Part shown: in pieces, positions 8,669 to 17,686 of the stretch
Numbering within the stretch: the stretch's first letter is position 1
Layout: each line of letters begins with the position of its first letter
Source of the DNA: Pseudoalteromonas holothuriae
GTDB taxonomy: Bacteria > Pseudomonadota > Gammaproteobacteria > Enterobacterales > Alteromonadaceae
Assembly: GCF_945859825.1 (NCBI RefSeq)
Contig: NZ_CAMAPC010000003.1
Location: 186,001 to 250,000, forward strand
Direction: 5' to 3'
Length of the DNA: 64,000 bases
Notes under the pieces: model-generated
What the model saw: only the letters and a program-made list of their open reading frames with translations
Told to the model about the DNA's origin: nothing
Databases searched by the model: none
Program-made: the position numbers and the translations under genes

Positions 8669-9982
8669 TTATTGGCTTTTTAAATAAATTGCGGGAGCGG
8701 TTTTACAAACAATCCAAGCCGGATATAGCCCCGCAATAATACACGCGACCATTGCGATAGCTGGGGCTGCAAACAACATTGTAACGTCCATACTTGCTAA
8801 AGCGTCATAGGCACCATGGCTGGCTCTTACACCCCATAACCCTAGTTGTGCTAATATAATACCCAATACGCCGCCTAGTAACCCCAACAGAGTTACCTCA
8901 ACCAAATGCTGATAAAACACCTGTCGTTTAGATGCACCTAATGCCCTACGTACTCCCACCTCTGGCGCTCGACGTAAAAACTTCGCCAACAGTATGCTTA
9001 AAATATTTGCAATACACACAGCCAAAAACATAAAGCTCAGCGCCACCATAATCTGATTGTCATGCTTTACTACGCCCCGGTAATCCATAAGCTCCATCAC
9101 ATTAAACAAGTTGTAAGTAAGCTGCTCCCGATTAAAGCGCCCTAACGTTTGCTGTTGCTGCATATAGCTCATTAAATACTGACCAAACTCTTCCTTCTCT
9201 TGTGCATTTTCGAGCTGCACCCAAAACTGCCACCAAAGGTTTTCTGATGCCAATAGCTCTTTAAAGGTATTATCTGGTTCATGTTTCCAACCGTTAGTAT
9301 TGCCCGCGGTTGTTATTTCATATGCAGCACCCATGGTAAATGGCATAAAAATATTTTCAGGGTCATTAAAGGAGCCATTATTGGGGTCGTAATACTTCAC
9401 AGGCGTATGCCAATCTTCTATCACACCAACAACTTGTACATAAATATCATCTAGATAAAAGCTCTGCCCAACCGAGTTTACGCCTTTAAATAACCTCTCG
9501 TTGATACTCTTAGAGATCACCACCACTGGCGCAATATCATCTTGCTGTTGCTGCGTCCATGTACCGCCATAGATAAACTGCAGGTCAAACATTTGAAATA
9601 TATCTTTAGAAGATAAACGCACCTCTTGAACAAATGGCTTGAACTGCGCAGAGTTTAAATGTACTGAAAACCCCGCTTTATACATCGCTGAACGCAAATA
9701 AGGAAAATTACCGTTTTGTAAGTTAATGGCATCTTGGTATGTCACCTGAAATGGCACGTCATCCTTTGACCAATAACCTTCTCCATCATCCATAGTTTGC
9801 AACTGCACATGGTGCAGGCGTTCGCTTTTATTAGGGATAGGGTCTTTTGTCATCATATGATAGATAGACAAACTGGTCATGGTGACCCCTATTCCAATGG
9901 CAATCGCAAACACCATTAATGCACTCACCATGGGAGTGCGTTTAAAGCTTCGCCAACTCAAATCCACATAATGTAAAAACAT
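8669..9982 (-). CDS. ABC transporter permease, MacB/FtsX type (first permease)
   Basis: Inner-membrane protein of 437 aa with an N-terminal helix (about residues 18-40), a periplasmic domain of about 270 residues, and three C-terminal helices with the FtsX motif in APEVGVRRALGASKRQVF. ATG follows GGGAG. Only two bases separate it from the ATPase gene and 11 from the next permease. It is a diverged paralog of that permease, consistent with a heterodimer. The exported substrate is unknown; the family moves peptides, macrolides or lipoproteins out of the inner membrane. Confidence 0.9.
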   Translation of the reverse strand: MFLHYVDLSWRSFKRTPMVSALMVFAIAIGIGVTMTSLSIYHMMTKDPIPNKSERLHHVQLQTMDDGEGYWSKDDVPFQVTYQDAINLQNGNFPYLRSAMYKAGFSVHLNSAQFKPFVQEVRLSSKDIFQMFDLQFIYGGTWTQQQQDDIAPVVVISKSINERLFKGVNSVGQSFYLDDIYVQVVGVIEDWHTPVKYYDPNNGSFNDPENIFMPFTMGAAYEITTAGNTNGWKHEPDNTFKELLASENLWWQFWVQLENAQEKEEFGQYLMSYMQQQQTLGRFNREQLTYNLFNVMELMDYRGVVKHDNQIMVALSFMFLAVCIANILSILLAKFLRRAPEVGVRRALGASKRQVFYQHLVEVTLLGLLGGVLGIILAQLGLWGVRASHGAYDALASMDVTMLFAAPAIAMVACIIAGLYPAWIVCKTAPAIYLKSQ

Positions 9983-9984
9983 AA

Positions 9985-10689
9985 TTACGCTCCCACTGCA
10001 ACTGCTGGGTTGCCTTGGTACAAGGTAAAGTCAGCCAATTGACCATCCACCACTTGAATGTTTCTTGGTGCTCTACGAGCAAGCTCTGGATCATGCGTTA
10101 CCATCACAATAGTTGCGCCATCGCGGTTTATTTGTTCAAGCAACTCCATCACCTGACGCGCCATTAAACTGTCTAAATTGCCTGTAGGTTCATCGGCAAG
10201 CAAAAACCTTGGTTCACCAGCCAATGCCCTTGCTATTGCAACCCGTTGTTGCTGGCCACCTGAGAGTTGTTGCGGTAAGTGTTTAGCACGGCTAGCCAAA
10301 CCAACTTGCTCTAAACGCTCCATCACTCTGCGTTTACGCTCAGTCGCTTTAATACCACGATAGCGCAGCGGTACTTCAATGTTTTCAAAAAGATTAAGGT
10401 CAGGAATAAGATTAAACCCCTGAAAAATAAAGCCTATTTTTTGATTCCTTAAATCAGCACGTTGATTATCATTGAGGCTTCCTACATCTACGCCGTCTAG
10501 CAAGTATTGTCCGTTAGTAAATGTCTCTAGCATGCCCGCTATATTTAAAAACGTGGTTTTTCCAGAGCCGGAAGGGCCTGTCACTGCAATAAACTCACCT
10601 TCTTCCACTTGTAAATTAAAGTCACGTAAAGCGTGCGTTTGCACCATATCGGTTTGATAAACTTTATTGATATTGTTCATTGTTAACAT
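9985..10689 (-). CDS. ABC transporter ATP-binding protein, MacB/LolD class
   Basis: Cytoplasmic ATPase of 234 aa, the usual length. Motifs in order: Walker A GPSGSGKTT, Q-loop FIFQGFNL, signature LSGGQQQRVAIARAL, Walker B LLADEPTGNLDS, and H-loop VTHDPE. TGNLDS with LSGGQQQRVAIA is typical of the LolD/MacB/FtsE class. ATG follows AGGA; an internal ATG at codon 4 is possible. It powers the two permeases encoded directly downstream. Confidence 0.95.
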   Translation of the reverse strand: MLTMNNINKVYQTDMVQTHALRDFNLQVEEGEFIAVTGPSGSGKTTFLNIAGMLETFTNGQYLLDGVDVGSLNDNQRADLRNQKIGFIFQGFNLIPDLNLFENIEVPLRYRGIKATERKRRVMERLEQVGLASRAKHLPQQLSGGQQQRVAIARALAGEPRFLLADEPTGNLDSLMARQVMELLEQINRDGATIVMVTHDPELARRAPRNIQVVDGQLADFTLYQGNPAVAVGA

Positions 10690-10731
10690 GATAATTTTCC
10701 TGCTATTAATTCTGTTCGATATATGTTGCGC

Positions 10732-11988
10732 TTAGCGTAAAGTAACTTGCTCAGCTTGTTTAAATGCTTGATAATTTGAAATAATTATTTGGTCACCGGC
10801 TTGCAAGCCAGCTAAAATCTCTACCCCATTAATACTGATAGCCCCTGTTGAGATATTAATTTTGCTTGCATTTTCGCCATCAACTTTATAGGCAAAATTG
10901 CCGCCAGATTGCATAAATGTACCTCGCTTGACCATCAACACATTTTGCTTGTTTTCCAATAAAACACGTGCTGACAAACGCTGATTTTGACGTATACCTG
11001 TCAGCCCACTTTGGTCAAATCTAACCCGTGTTGTCACTTCTCTTTGATTTACTTCAGGTGAGATAGAAGAAAGCTCCCCCATCACTTCTTGGTTGCCAAT
11101 TTTTAATGCTACCTGCATACCTAATCCAAGCTCGTTGGCATAACTTTCAGGGACCTGTATTTGCGCTTCATACGCGCTTAAGTCGACCAAAGTCATCAAT
11201 GCTTGATTTTGTGACACGAGTGCTTGAGGCTGCACCAATAAATTGCCAACGATGCCTGACACACTTGCCTTGATATGTAAGTTATTGACTTTACGATTGA
11301 GTTCATCCACGACTAACTGTTGACGTGCAACTGTGCTCTGCACTGACTTCAGTTCAAATGCCAAAGTATCTTTGGCAAGTTCAACCTCTTGTTGTGCATG
11401 CTTATATTCTAATTTTGCTTTGGCTAGATCATCAACCGCTTTTTCTAGGTCAATCTGGCTGATTAGGCTCTTTTGAATTGATAACTGCGCACGACGATTT
11501 TCTCTTTCAGCGGCGCTTAATTCAACTTGTGCCATATCCAATGACTTATTTAAGCTCAAAGTTTGACGACGAGCTTCTAACTTCCTTCGTTCTAACTCAC
11601 CCAATAACCTTTGTAACTCAGAGTTCTGCTGCTTTAGCTCATTTTGCAATTCAGGACTCGTTACTTGTGCAACATTTTGCCCTTGAGCTACTTTATCACC
11701 CGCTTTAACCAACAAATTAATTACGCCTTGCTCAGGGCTATATACCTGCGGCGCATTAGCCGCAACAATGCGACCCGTCGCAGAAATATCTCGTACGAGA
11801 TCGCCATTAACAACCGTCGCAAATTTAAGGTCTTCTTTTGCTACTGATAAGCTCGATTTTGATGCAGATATAAACGCATTCGCTGACATCATGCCACCAG
11901 CTACAACCGCAGCAAAAATAATGAGTGGTTTAATCGTTGAACGTTTCGCCACAACTGCTTTATCTTGACCACTTGTATCTTTAATCAT
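10732..11988 (-). CDS. Periplasmic adaptor (HlyD/RND membrane-fusion type), MacA-like
   Basis: Membrane-anchored periplasmic adaptor of 418 aa and first gene of the operon. One N-terminal helix (about residues 20-40) is followed by a half lipoyl domain, a long coiled coil rich in Lys, Glu, Gln and Leu (about residues 110-240), the second lipoyl half (SGIVGNLLVQPQALV), and beta-barrel domains. ATG follows AAGGGAC. Adaptors like this join an inner-membrane ABC or RND pump to a TolC channel. Its place at the head of the set, after palindromes and a candidate sigma-54 promoter, suggests induction of the whole pump by the operon's own two-component system. Confidence 0.9.
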   Translation of the reverse strand: MIKDTSGQDKAVVAKRSTIKPLIIFAAVVAGGMMSANAFISASKSSLSVAKEDLKFATVVNGDLVRDISATGRIVAANAPQVYSPEQGVINLLVKAGDKVAQGQNVAQVTSPELQNELKQQNSELQRLLGELERRKLEARRQTLSLNKSLDMAQVELSAAERENRRAQLSIQKSLISQIDLEKAVDDLAKAKLEYKHAQQEVELAKDTLAFELKSVQSTVARQQLVVDELNRKVNNLHIKASVSGIVGNLLVQPQALVSQNQALMTLVDLSAYEAQIQVPESYANELGLGMQVALKIGNQEVMGELSSISPEVNQREVTTRVRFDQSGLTGIRQNQRLSARVLLENKQNVLMVKRGTFMQSGGNFAYKVDGENASKINISTGAISINGVEILAGLQAGDQIIISNYQAFKQAEQVTLR

Positions 11989-12125
11989 AAATGTCCCTTA
12001 TTAGAATGTTGTTTGCTCAATCACAGTAATGGCACTTGCTATAAGCAGCATAATTACAGGCGATATTAAAAAAAGTGAACAAAGCAACATATCAAGTACT
12101 CAATAAATATAGATACTGTGATGTA

Positions 12126-12142
12126 TTCCAATTACATGCCAA
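12126..12142 (-). promoter_or_regulatory. Candidate sigma-54 promoter of the efflux operon
   Basis: Reading the minus strand, TTGGCATGTAATTGGAA keeps the -24 element (TTGGCA) and the spacing to a -12 element, but has GGA where TGC is usual. It lies 137 bases before the adaptor start and about 55-100 bases downstream of the two palindromes. It is an imperfect match, supported mainly by the presence of an NtrC-family regulator in the operon. Confidence 0.4.
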
Positions 12143-12195
12143 AATTAAATACCATAAAAAACAATAGCTTGATTTTTTTCAGCTCAGTAAAATCC

Positions 12196-12229
12196 GTCCG
12201 CGGACAGAAAAAGTGTCCGCACCGGACAC
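12196..12229. promoter_or_regulatory. Two GTCCG/CGGAC palindromes, likely enhancer sites for the NtrC-type regulator
   Basis: GTCCGCGGAC (12196-12205) is a perfect 10-bp palindrome. GTGTCCG-CAC-CGGACAC (12213-12229) is a perfect 7-bp inverted repeat with a 3-base spacer. Their centres are about 20 bases (two helical turns) apart and about 85-105 bases upstream of the expected start from the candidate sigma-54 promoter, a normal enhancer geometry. Confidence 0.65.
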
Positions 12230-12325
12230 ATTGAGAAGGTATGAAATACCACATACACCTGAGCGTGATTTAGGAACATTGCCAGAGCACACGGTAGCTG
12301 ATAAAGTGACTGTTAACTATAAGGT

Positions 12326-12475
12326 AGCCTCAGCTCTGGATAAGCGAATTTGCCCAATAAAGCTATTTTTCTCACTCTCGGCGTTGATATTGAGCAAAAT
12401 ATCATCATTGGATTGTACGTAATGTTTGTTGAAAAAATATCCTCTATTACAAAACCCTTATTCAAACCTGAGGTT
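12326..12475. repeat. Dispersed inverted-repeat element, family 2, copy 1
   Basis: About 150 bp with imperfect terminal inverted repeats: AGCCTCAGCTCTGGATAAG at the left and CTTATTCAAACCTGAGGTT at the right (15 of 19 positions pair). The inner part starts CGAATTTGCCCAATAAAGC, which recurs at 43994 in copy 2. No coding sequence is inside. It has the size and plan of a MITE, and ends just before the histidine phosphatase start. Confidence 0.65.
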
Positions 12476-12493
12476 AAATACAAAAATAAGAAC

Positions 12494-12982
12494 ATGAAAA
12501 TTAAATATTTTTTATTCCCTTTCCTGCTTTTAAGTCAGGCTGCACTGGCATTACCTGAGCATATTATTTTGTTCCGCCATGCTGAGAAAGCAACTGGCCC
12601 TGATCCACAACTATTAGATATGGGTAAGCGCCGCGCCGACCATTTAGTCACGATGCTCAGTAAACAGCCCATCAAGCAATTATTCAGCACCGATTACAAA
12701 CGCACCCAACAAACTATTGCGCCACTGGCCAAACATCTTAATTTAGTAGTACACAGTTATGATCCCCGTGATTTAAAAGCATTTGCTCAGCAACTTAAGC
12801 AGCTGGAAGGTAGTATAGTTGTGGCAGGGCATAGCAATACCACCCCTGAATTAGTGCAGTTACTGAGTAACCACACAGTCAGTATCAACGAAGATGAGTT
12901 TAATAAAGTGTTTGTAGTGAGTTTTAGCACGCCAACTAACGCGCAGGTATTAACCCTTAGCTCAGATATTGCGGATAAATAA
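12494..12982 (+). CDS. Exported histidine phosphatase family protein
   Basis: Small periplasmic phosphatase of 162 aa from the phosphoglycerate-mutase-like superfamily. A signal peptide (FLFPFLLLSQAALA) is followed directly by the catalytic FRHAEKA, where this subfamily has RHAEK in place of RHGE. A second His is in VVAGHSNTTPELV, matching the SixA-like GHSNT motif. ATG 12494 is chosen because it begins the signal peptide; the frame extends to a TTG at 12350 inside the repeat element. The end overlaps the convergent MocR gene by 26 bases. The substrate is unknown. Confidence 0.85.
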   Translation: MKIKYFLFPFLLLSQAALALPEHIILFRHAEKATGPDPQLLDMGKRRADHLVTMLSKQPIKQLFSTDYKRTQQTIAPLAKHLNLVVHSYDPRDLKAFAQQLKQLEGSIVVAGHSNTTPELVQLLSNHTVSINEDEFNKVFVVSFSTPTNAQVLTLSSDIADK

Positions 12983-14444
12983 TCTTCATTAACTCGGTGA
13001 GCCCAGCTTGCATTTGCTGGGTGTTTTGCCCAGCAAAACCTAGCCTAATATGACGCATATCTGTAATACTTGGTTTAAGAGAATGAGCGCTTTGAGCAAA
13101 GTAAAATTCATCCTCAGTTTGTAAGTAAATTCCTTTTTTGTGCGCCGCTTGCTTTACATGTTGCACATTAACTTGGCAATCAACCCACATCGCCATGCCA
13201 CCGTCTGGCTTTATAAATTGCAAAGGCAACCCTTGCTGCTGATACTGCACTAACACGTCGGCCATGGCATGATACCGTGTTTTGTATAGTTTGGTTGCTC
13301 GCTTTAAGTGACGCTCAAATTGCCCTGTTGCCATCCAGTGGGCTACACCAAGCTGAGTTAATACATCATTTTTGTGATTCATTAATTGCTTACGAGCACG
13401 CATCTGTACAAGTATTTCATCAGCGGCGCTCACATAGCCTACGCGCGCGCCTGCAAACATGAGTTTTGAGAAGGTTGAAATATAAATCACAATGCCCGCA
13501 GGGTCATCGGCTGCCATAGGCTGCAGTGGCTGACACCGATAATGAAACTCATGATCATAATCATCTTCAATTATTACTACACCATATTGATAGCACAGCT
13601 TATATATTTGCAATCTTCGCGTAGGTGACAGCGTAACGGTGGTGGGGTATTGATGTAACGGAGTAAGATACAGCATCTTGATATTATGCTGTTTTAATTG
13701 CAGTTCAAAATCTGCAACGCAAAGGCCTTCTTGATCTTGCGCAATATCAATTAAACGCGCCCCACAAGCAGAAAAAGCTCTGCGTGCAGGTGGATAGCCT
13801 AGAGTTTCGCATGCTACATAATCACCCGAGGTAATAAACACACTTGCTGCTAAAAACAATGCTTCTTGTGAACCATTGCACACCAATAGGTCGTCTACTT
13901 TTAAACTTCTCGCGCGATACAGATAGGATTGAATTTGTATTTTAAGCTCATCAACCCCGCCAATATCACCATAGTGCAGCTTCGTACTATCAACGCGTTG
14001 ACAAACCTTGCTTAACGCACTTTTAAACTCATTAAATGGAAAACTGGCAATATCTGGCAAACCACCAGCAAATTGATACTGATATTGGCCAAGATCATGG
14101 GTAACAGGCTCCGACATAGTCGTGGCAAACGTTAAATGCTTTTTTTGATATTGTGGCTGCTTTTGTTGTTGGCAACTTGAATCTATAGGCAAAGAACGGG
14201 TAACAAAATAACCTGACTTTTCTTTAGACTCTAACCACCCTTCGGCTACTAATAGCTGCAATGCATTCATTACGGTATGGCGATTAATCTGATACACATC
14301 GGCCATGGTACGCGCCGAGCTTAGCTTAGTGCCCTTTATCAGCTCACCCGCTTTTATGGCCTGACGTAAGGTATGTGCCAATTGCACATAAATCGCCTCC
14401 TTACTTACGCTGGTTTTAAATTCTAGTGGGTGCACAGGCATCAA
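12957..14444 (-). CDS. MocR-type regulator (GntR HTH fused to PLP aminotransferase-like domain)
   Basis: Cytoplasmic regulator of 495 aa. The N-terminal winged helix (about residues 10-80) has GTKLSSARTMADVYQINRHTV. A linker rich in Gln and Lys follows, then a fold-type-I aminotransferase domain (about 125-495) with the PLP lysine Lys327 in STFSKL, the Asp/Tyr region EDDYDHEF, and an Arg in RLGF that would bind the carboxylate. Such proteins bind direct repeats and respond to PLP or amino compounds. It is divergent from the GNAT/PaiB pair, so it probably controls them. Target metabolism is unknown. Confidence 0.9.
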   Translation of the reverse strand: MMPVHPLEFKTSVSKEAIYVQLAHTLRQAIKAGELIKGTKLSSARTMADVYQINRHTVMNALQLLVAEGWLESKEKSGYFVTRSLPIDSSCQQQKQPQYQKKHLTFATTMSEPVTHDLGQYQYQFAGGLPDIASFPFNEFKSALSKVCQRVDSTKLHYGDIGGVDELKIQIQSYLYRARSLKVDDLLVCNGSQEALFLAASVFITSGDYVACETLGYPPARRAFSACGARLIDIAQDQEGLCVADFELQLKQHNIKMLYLTPLHQYPTTVTLSPTRRLQIYKLCYQYGVVIIEDDYDHEFHYRCQPLQPMAADDPAGIVIYISTFSKLMFAGARVGYVSAADEILVQMRARKQLMNHKNDVLTQLGVAHWMATGQFERHLKRATKLYKTRYHAMADVLVQYQQQGLPLQFIKPDGGMAMWVDCQVNVQHVKQAAHKKGIYLQTEDEFYFAQSAHSLKPSITDMRHIRLGFAGQNTQQMQAGLTELMKIIYPQYLS

Positions 14445-14577
14445 CTTTTGGTTGGCTTACTTATAAACTAACTTACTAAATCAGTCTGGTCTAGACAAAA
14501 ACAAATTTCTGGTTGTTTAGTTTAAACCAAAATTTATTAAAGTTAACCCATGAGTAATCACTTATGAGTACAAAACA
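14445..14577. promoter_or_regulatory. Divergent promoter region between MocR and the GNAT/PaiB pair
   Basis: Between the divergent starts are two similarly spaced CTGGT motifs, one in CAGTCTGGTCTAGAC and one in TTCTGGTTGTTTAG, plus TTTAAACCA. Paired direct repeats are typical MocR targets. No promoter boxes could be assigned with confidence. Confidence 0.4.
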
Positions 14578-15153
14578 ATGTTAGAAAAACACAGTTTAAG
14601 CACAGATCAAGTTATCCTTAAGCCTCTTTCCCAACAGCATCTAGACAAACTATTTGCAGCAGGGCAAGACCCAAAACTTTGGCGTTGGATTTTAGGCAAT
14701 TATTGTAAAACCCCACAAATACTGAGTGAGTGGTTTTATAATACTGCCCAGTTCGACCCAGAACAGCAATTGGTAATGGGTATTTACAGTAAAGCAGATA
14801 AAAAAATTGTGGGCACCACACGCTTATTTAGGCTCGATAAACAAAACCTCAGTGCAGAAATTGGTCATACCTTTGTTGGCGTACCTTGGCAGCGCAGCTG
14901 CATCAACACGCACAGTAAATATTTATTATTAAATTACGCTTTTGAAACACTTAAGTTGGTTCGCGTTACTTTTGGTACACACGAACAAAACCAACTCTCT
15001 AGAAATGCCATTGCACGCTTAGGCGCTCGCTTTGAAGGTATTTTTTATAAAGATAAACGATTGGTTGATGGCAGTTTTAGAAATACCGCACGCTTTAGCA
15101 TTATTGATCAACAGTGGCCACAAATTAAAGCGCAATTGCAGGAGAAGTTATAA
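14578..15153 (+). CDS. GNAT N-acetyltransferase, RimJ/RimL-like
   Basis: Acetyltransferase of 191 aa. The pattern ILKPLSQQHLDKL at the start, IVGTTRLF in the middle, EIGHTFVGVPWQRSCIN (acetyl-CoA site) and NQLSRNAIARLGARFEGI at the end matches the RimJ/RimL-like group. Its stop overlaps the next start by one base (TAATG), so it is co-translated with the PaiB-like protein. In Bacillus subtilis, PaiA (a polyamine acetyltransferase) and PaiB are also paired, which hints at a polyamine- or amine-related role here, but that is inference. Confidence 0.87.
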   Translation: MLEKHSLSTDQVILKPLSQQHLDKLFAAGQDPKLWRWILGNYCKTPQILSEWFYNTAQFDPEQQLVMGIYSKADKKIVGTTRLFRLDKQNLSAEIGHTFVGVPWQRSCINTHSKYLLLNYAFETLKLVRVTFGTHEQNQLSRNAIARLGARFEGIFYKDKRLVDGSFRNTARFSIIDQQWPQIKAQLQEKL

Positions 15154-15743
15154 TGTATCCACCGACGCATTTTCAAGATAATACACTTGAGCGAATATTA
15201 TCATTGGCTCAACAAGCGCCCTTAGCCACTATTTTATTTCAAGCTGATGATGGTAGCCTCAATCATGCTATTTATGCTCCCCTAGTGTTTGATGCAACAC
15301 AGCAAATATTTATTGGCCATGTCGCCGCCAATAACCCGCTTATAGCTGCAAAAAACAGCCAAGTTAAAATACTATTTCATGGCCCAAACGGTTATTTGTC
15401 ACCTAATCACAGCGAACACTTGGTCGTGCCCACTTGGCTTTACGCCAACGCACAACTGACGGGGCTAATTGAGGTAGTGCGTGACACTCACACTAAACTA
15501 AGCATGATAAACCAGATCACAAACCACTTTGAGCAAGCCTTTGAGCACCCATGGCCTGTTAACGCGTTATGCGATGCCAAACGCGACACGATGCTTAAAC
15601 ACATTGAATTTTTCACCATTTCAATACAGCACTGGCAAGGTGATTTTAAACTCAGTCAAAACAAGCCACAACATGTTAAAACGCAAATAAAACAAAACCT
15701 TGCTAAACAAGGTGATATGGCGCTTGCTAAAATGGTGGATTAG
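15153..15743 (+). CDS. PaiB-family FMN-binding protein
   Basis: Protein of 196 aa of the PaiB (FMN-binding split barrel) family. It begins MYPPTHFQDNTLERI, has PLATILFQADDGSLNHAIYAPLVF and IGHVAANNPL, and the family's VPTWLYANAQLTG. Typical length is about 200 aa. PaiB is described as a negative transcriptional regulator in Bacillus, but the fold is that of a flavin-binding oxidoreductase-like barrel, so a biochemical role is possible. It is co-translated with the acetyltransferase. Confidence 0.88.
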   Translation: MYPPTHFQDNTLERILSLAQQAPLATILFQADDGSLNHAIYAPLVFDATQQIFIGHVAANNPLIAAKNSQVKILFHGPNGYLSPNHSEHLVVPTWLYANAQLTGLIEVVRDTHTKLSMINQITNHFEQAFEHPWPVNALCDAKRDTMLKHIEFFTISIQHWQGDFKLSQNKPQHVKTQIKQNLAKQGDMALAKMVD

Positions 15744-16053
15744 CGGTTTTACAGGAGTGGCCCACTAAGGCTCGTATTTTTTGGCTGATCTTGTTTACTG
15801 TGACCTTATGCGCTCTTTTTGAGCACTTACCATGTTTATTAAAGCCTTCACCAGAAGTGACAGGAGGAGAAGACATATATGTCCACGTTATTTAAAGTGT
15901 AGGATAAACTTTATATGAGCCCGAATTCAGGTAGTAAGTGCACCACTTCGCTAAAAAGTGATGCTTTATTCAAACAATGCAACAGCCACTCCATTACCCA
16001 GTGAATGCTCAGCATATGATCTCCACTCTAACTTTAGAAAGTACGAAATACTG
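15744..16053. other. Intergenic region between convergent genes
   Basis: No gene, long hairpin or recognisable repeat was seen. A short hairpin-like GCGCTC/GAGCAC at about 15809-15826 could help end the PaiB transcript. Confidence 0.3.
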
Positions 16054-16935
16054 TTATAGCATTGGCCTGAGTTTGGTGATTATTTCTGCATCTACCCAGT
16101 AAATATCACCTTTTGGCTCACTGCCATCACTTGCTTGTAATGGAACACGGTTGAAAAAAAGATATTTACCATCAGGTGACACGTAAGCCCCAGCCTCTAC
16201 CTGCTTGGTATTGATCGTTTCACCTAGATTAAATGCCTTACTCCAATCTCCATTAGTTTGACGAAAACTGATATACAGATCTTTGTCTCCATATCCGCTC
16301 ACCTTCTCGCTATCCCAAATGATATAAGAGCCATCTTGAGCAATAAATGGGTGGGCAGTCCATTTACCTGAGTTAATGTGTGGTCCTAATAGCTTTGGGC
16401 TCTGGCGTTGTCCGTTTTCTATAGTAGAAATACGTAATACATCATTACTCTTATAATCATCAAATATATATGTGCCATCAGCCGATGAAGATAAACGCAT
16501 TATTCCCCAATTATCTTGCTCAAACATGCTCCCTAAGCTTTTGACCTCAGACCAGCCCTGAACAGTCCGCGTCATATATTTATTGCCCAAATGCATGGTA
16601 TTTCCATCAGGTGAAAGAATAGGCCTACCAACTCTAGGACCTATAATCGATTCTTTCCATTGTTTATTTTCTAGTTTGAAGCGTATCAGCTTCCATTTTC
16701 CTGTATCACTATTATAACGTGATAAGTAGAGCTCTTTCAGGTTCGCAGTGAAGGAAATACTTGTGTCATGGTGTACCGTTGAAACATACCCTTTAGCAAA
16801 TACTTCAGGGGTTGAATCAGGGGGAGTTTGCCCAAGGTAAAGACCTCTTAAAGTGGAAAGTTCACCTTGAGCGTAACTTTGGACATTTAAGAAAAGTAAT
16901 GCTAAAAAAGTGATAAAGCAAAACGAAAATTTCAT
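16054..16935 (-). CDS. Exported PD40 (TolB-like) beta-propeller protein
   Basis: Predicted periplasmic or secreted protein of 293 aa. A signal peptide ends about NVQSYA-Q. The rest carries repeated blades of the PD40 type: SPDGNTMHLG, SADGTYIFDD, AQDGSYIIWDSE, SPDGKYLFFNR, each a 'DG-x-Y-hydrophobic' strand pair. ATG follows GAGAG. It is paralogous to the protein at 20073-20921: both begin with YLGQ-PP-TPE-FA and end with a WVDA-I-LRP tail. Beta-propellers of this kind bind proteins or sugars; no catalytic residues are evident. Confidence 0.8.
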   Translation of the reverse strand: MKFSFCFITFLALLFLNVQSYAQGELSTLRGLYLGQTPPDSTPEVFAKGYVSTVHHDTSISFTANLKELYLSRYNSDTGKWKLIRFKLENKQWKESIIGPRVGRPILSPDGNTMHLGNKYMTRTVQGWSEVKSLGSMFEQDNWGIMRLSSSADGTYIFDDYKSNDVLRISTIENGQRQSPKLLGPHINSGKWTAHPFIAQDGSYIIWDSEKVSGYGDKDLYISFRQTNGDWSKAFNLGETINTKQVEAGAYVSPDGKYLFFNRVPLQASDGSEPKGDIYWVDAEIITKLRPML

Positions 16936-17686
16936 TATTATTTACTCTCTTCAATAGTTTATGGTTATTTCTAAGAAATTTAGTAACCAAAAACTTGATT
17001 CATTAGGTAGGCAATTATCCTAACTTATTGAGCAATAAAAGAGCTGACGTAATGATGACTTATGGCTGATTTTATAATCATAAATATACTGGATAACTGA
17101 TGTGCCTTATACGGTTGTTCTTTGCTCAGCGCCAATCCAAAATAAAATTAATTCGCGTGACTATTTGAAATAGCCACTCCTACCAGCATCAAAATGTAGC
17201 AACCTTGGCAAATAGAGAACAGTTTACACTGGGTACTTGATGTGAGTATGAAAGAAGATAAGTACCATATTTATCAAGGTTATATGCCGAAAACATGGCT
17301 ATTTCAAGGCCGTTGGGATGGAATATGTTGAGGCTGAAACCTTTTAAACACAGTATGCCCAACACTGTAAAAGGCATGGATGATATGGAAGAGGTATTAA
17401 CTGCAGGCTTTAAAAATGACTAAAAACATTCATTCGGTTGTGCTGTAAAACCCAAACAAAAGCATAGGCTCAAATAGCATATCAGTATTTTAAAATTAGT
17501 ATGCCGGACCTGTCCTATGATAACGCTGTACACATATATTCGCCCTAAAACCATAAGCAATTGAATAAAAAGCTTTTATTTTTTATCACTTGGAATTCAG
17601 TAAAACGTCAGTAGAACTTCACGTATTTTCAACTCTATTCCTTTAACTTCTAGCTCGACGTATATTATCCATAATGGATTAGTGAA
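16936..17686. other. Intergenic region holding a transposase remnant
   Basis: The stretch 17200-17423 is the remains of an ISAs1-type transposase (separate entry). The bases on either side hold no gene that I can see. The promoter of the esterase gene should lie in 17500-17680. Confidence 0.5.
17200..17423 (+). pseudogene. ISAs1-family transposase, C-terminal remnant with frameshift
   Basis: One plus-strand frame reads QIENSLHWVLDVSMKEDKYH, the conserved end of ISAs1-type DDE transposases (normally IENQLHWVLDV-F-ED). After a frameshift near 17285 the next frame continues AENMAISRPLGWNMLRL and then GMDDMEEVLTAGF up to a stop at 17421, matching the family's PENMA-R-ALNLLR and K-LKAGWD-DF. The N-terminal three quarters is missing. 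The minus-strand frame at 17189-17377 is only its shadow. Confidence 0.75.

Noticed and set aside
12029..12040. TGGCACTTGCT as a sigma-54 promoter on the plus strand
   Set aside because: The -24 and -12 parts are adjacent with no 5-base spacer, and it points away from the operon.
17189..17377. 62-codon minus-strand frame
   Set aside because: It is the antisense of the ISAs1 transposase remnant on the plus strand.
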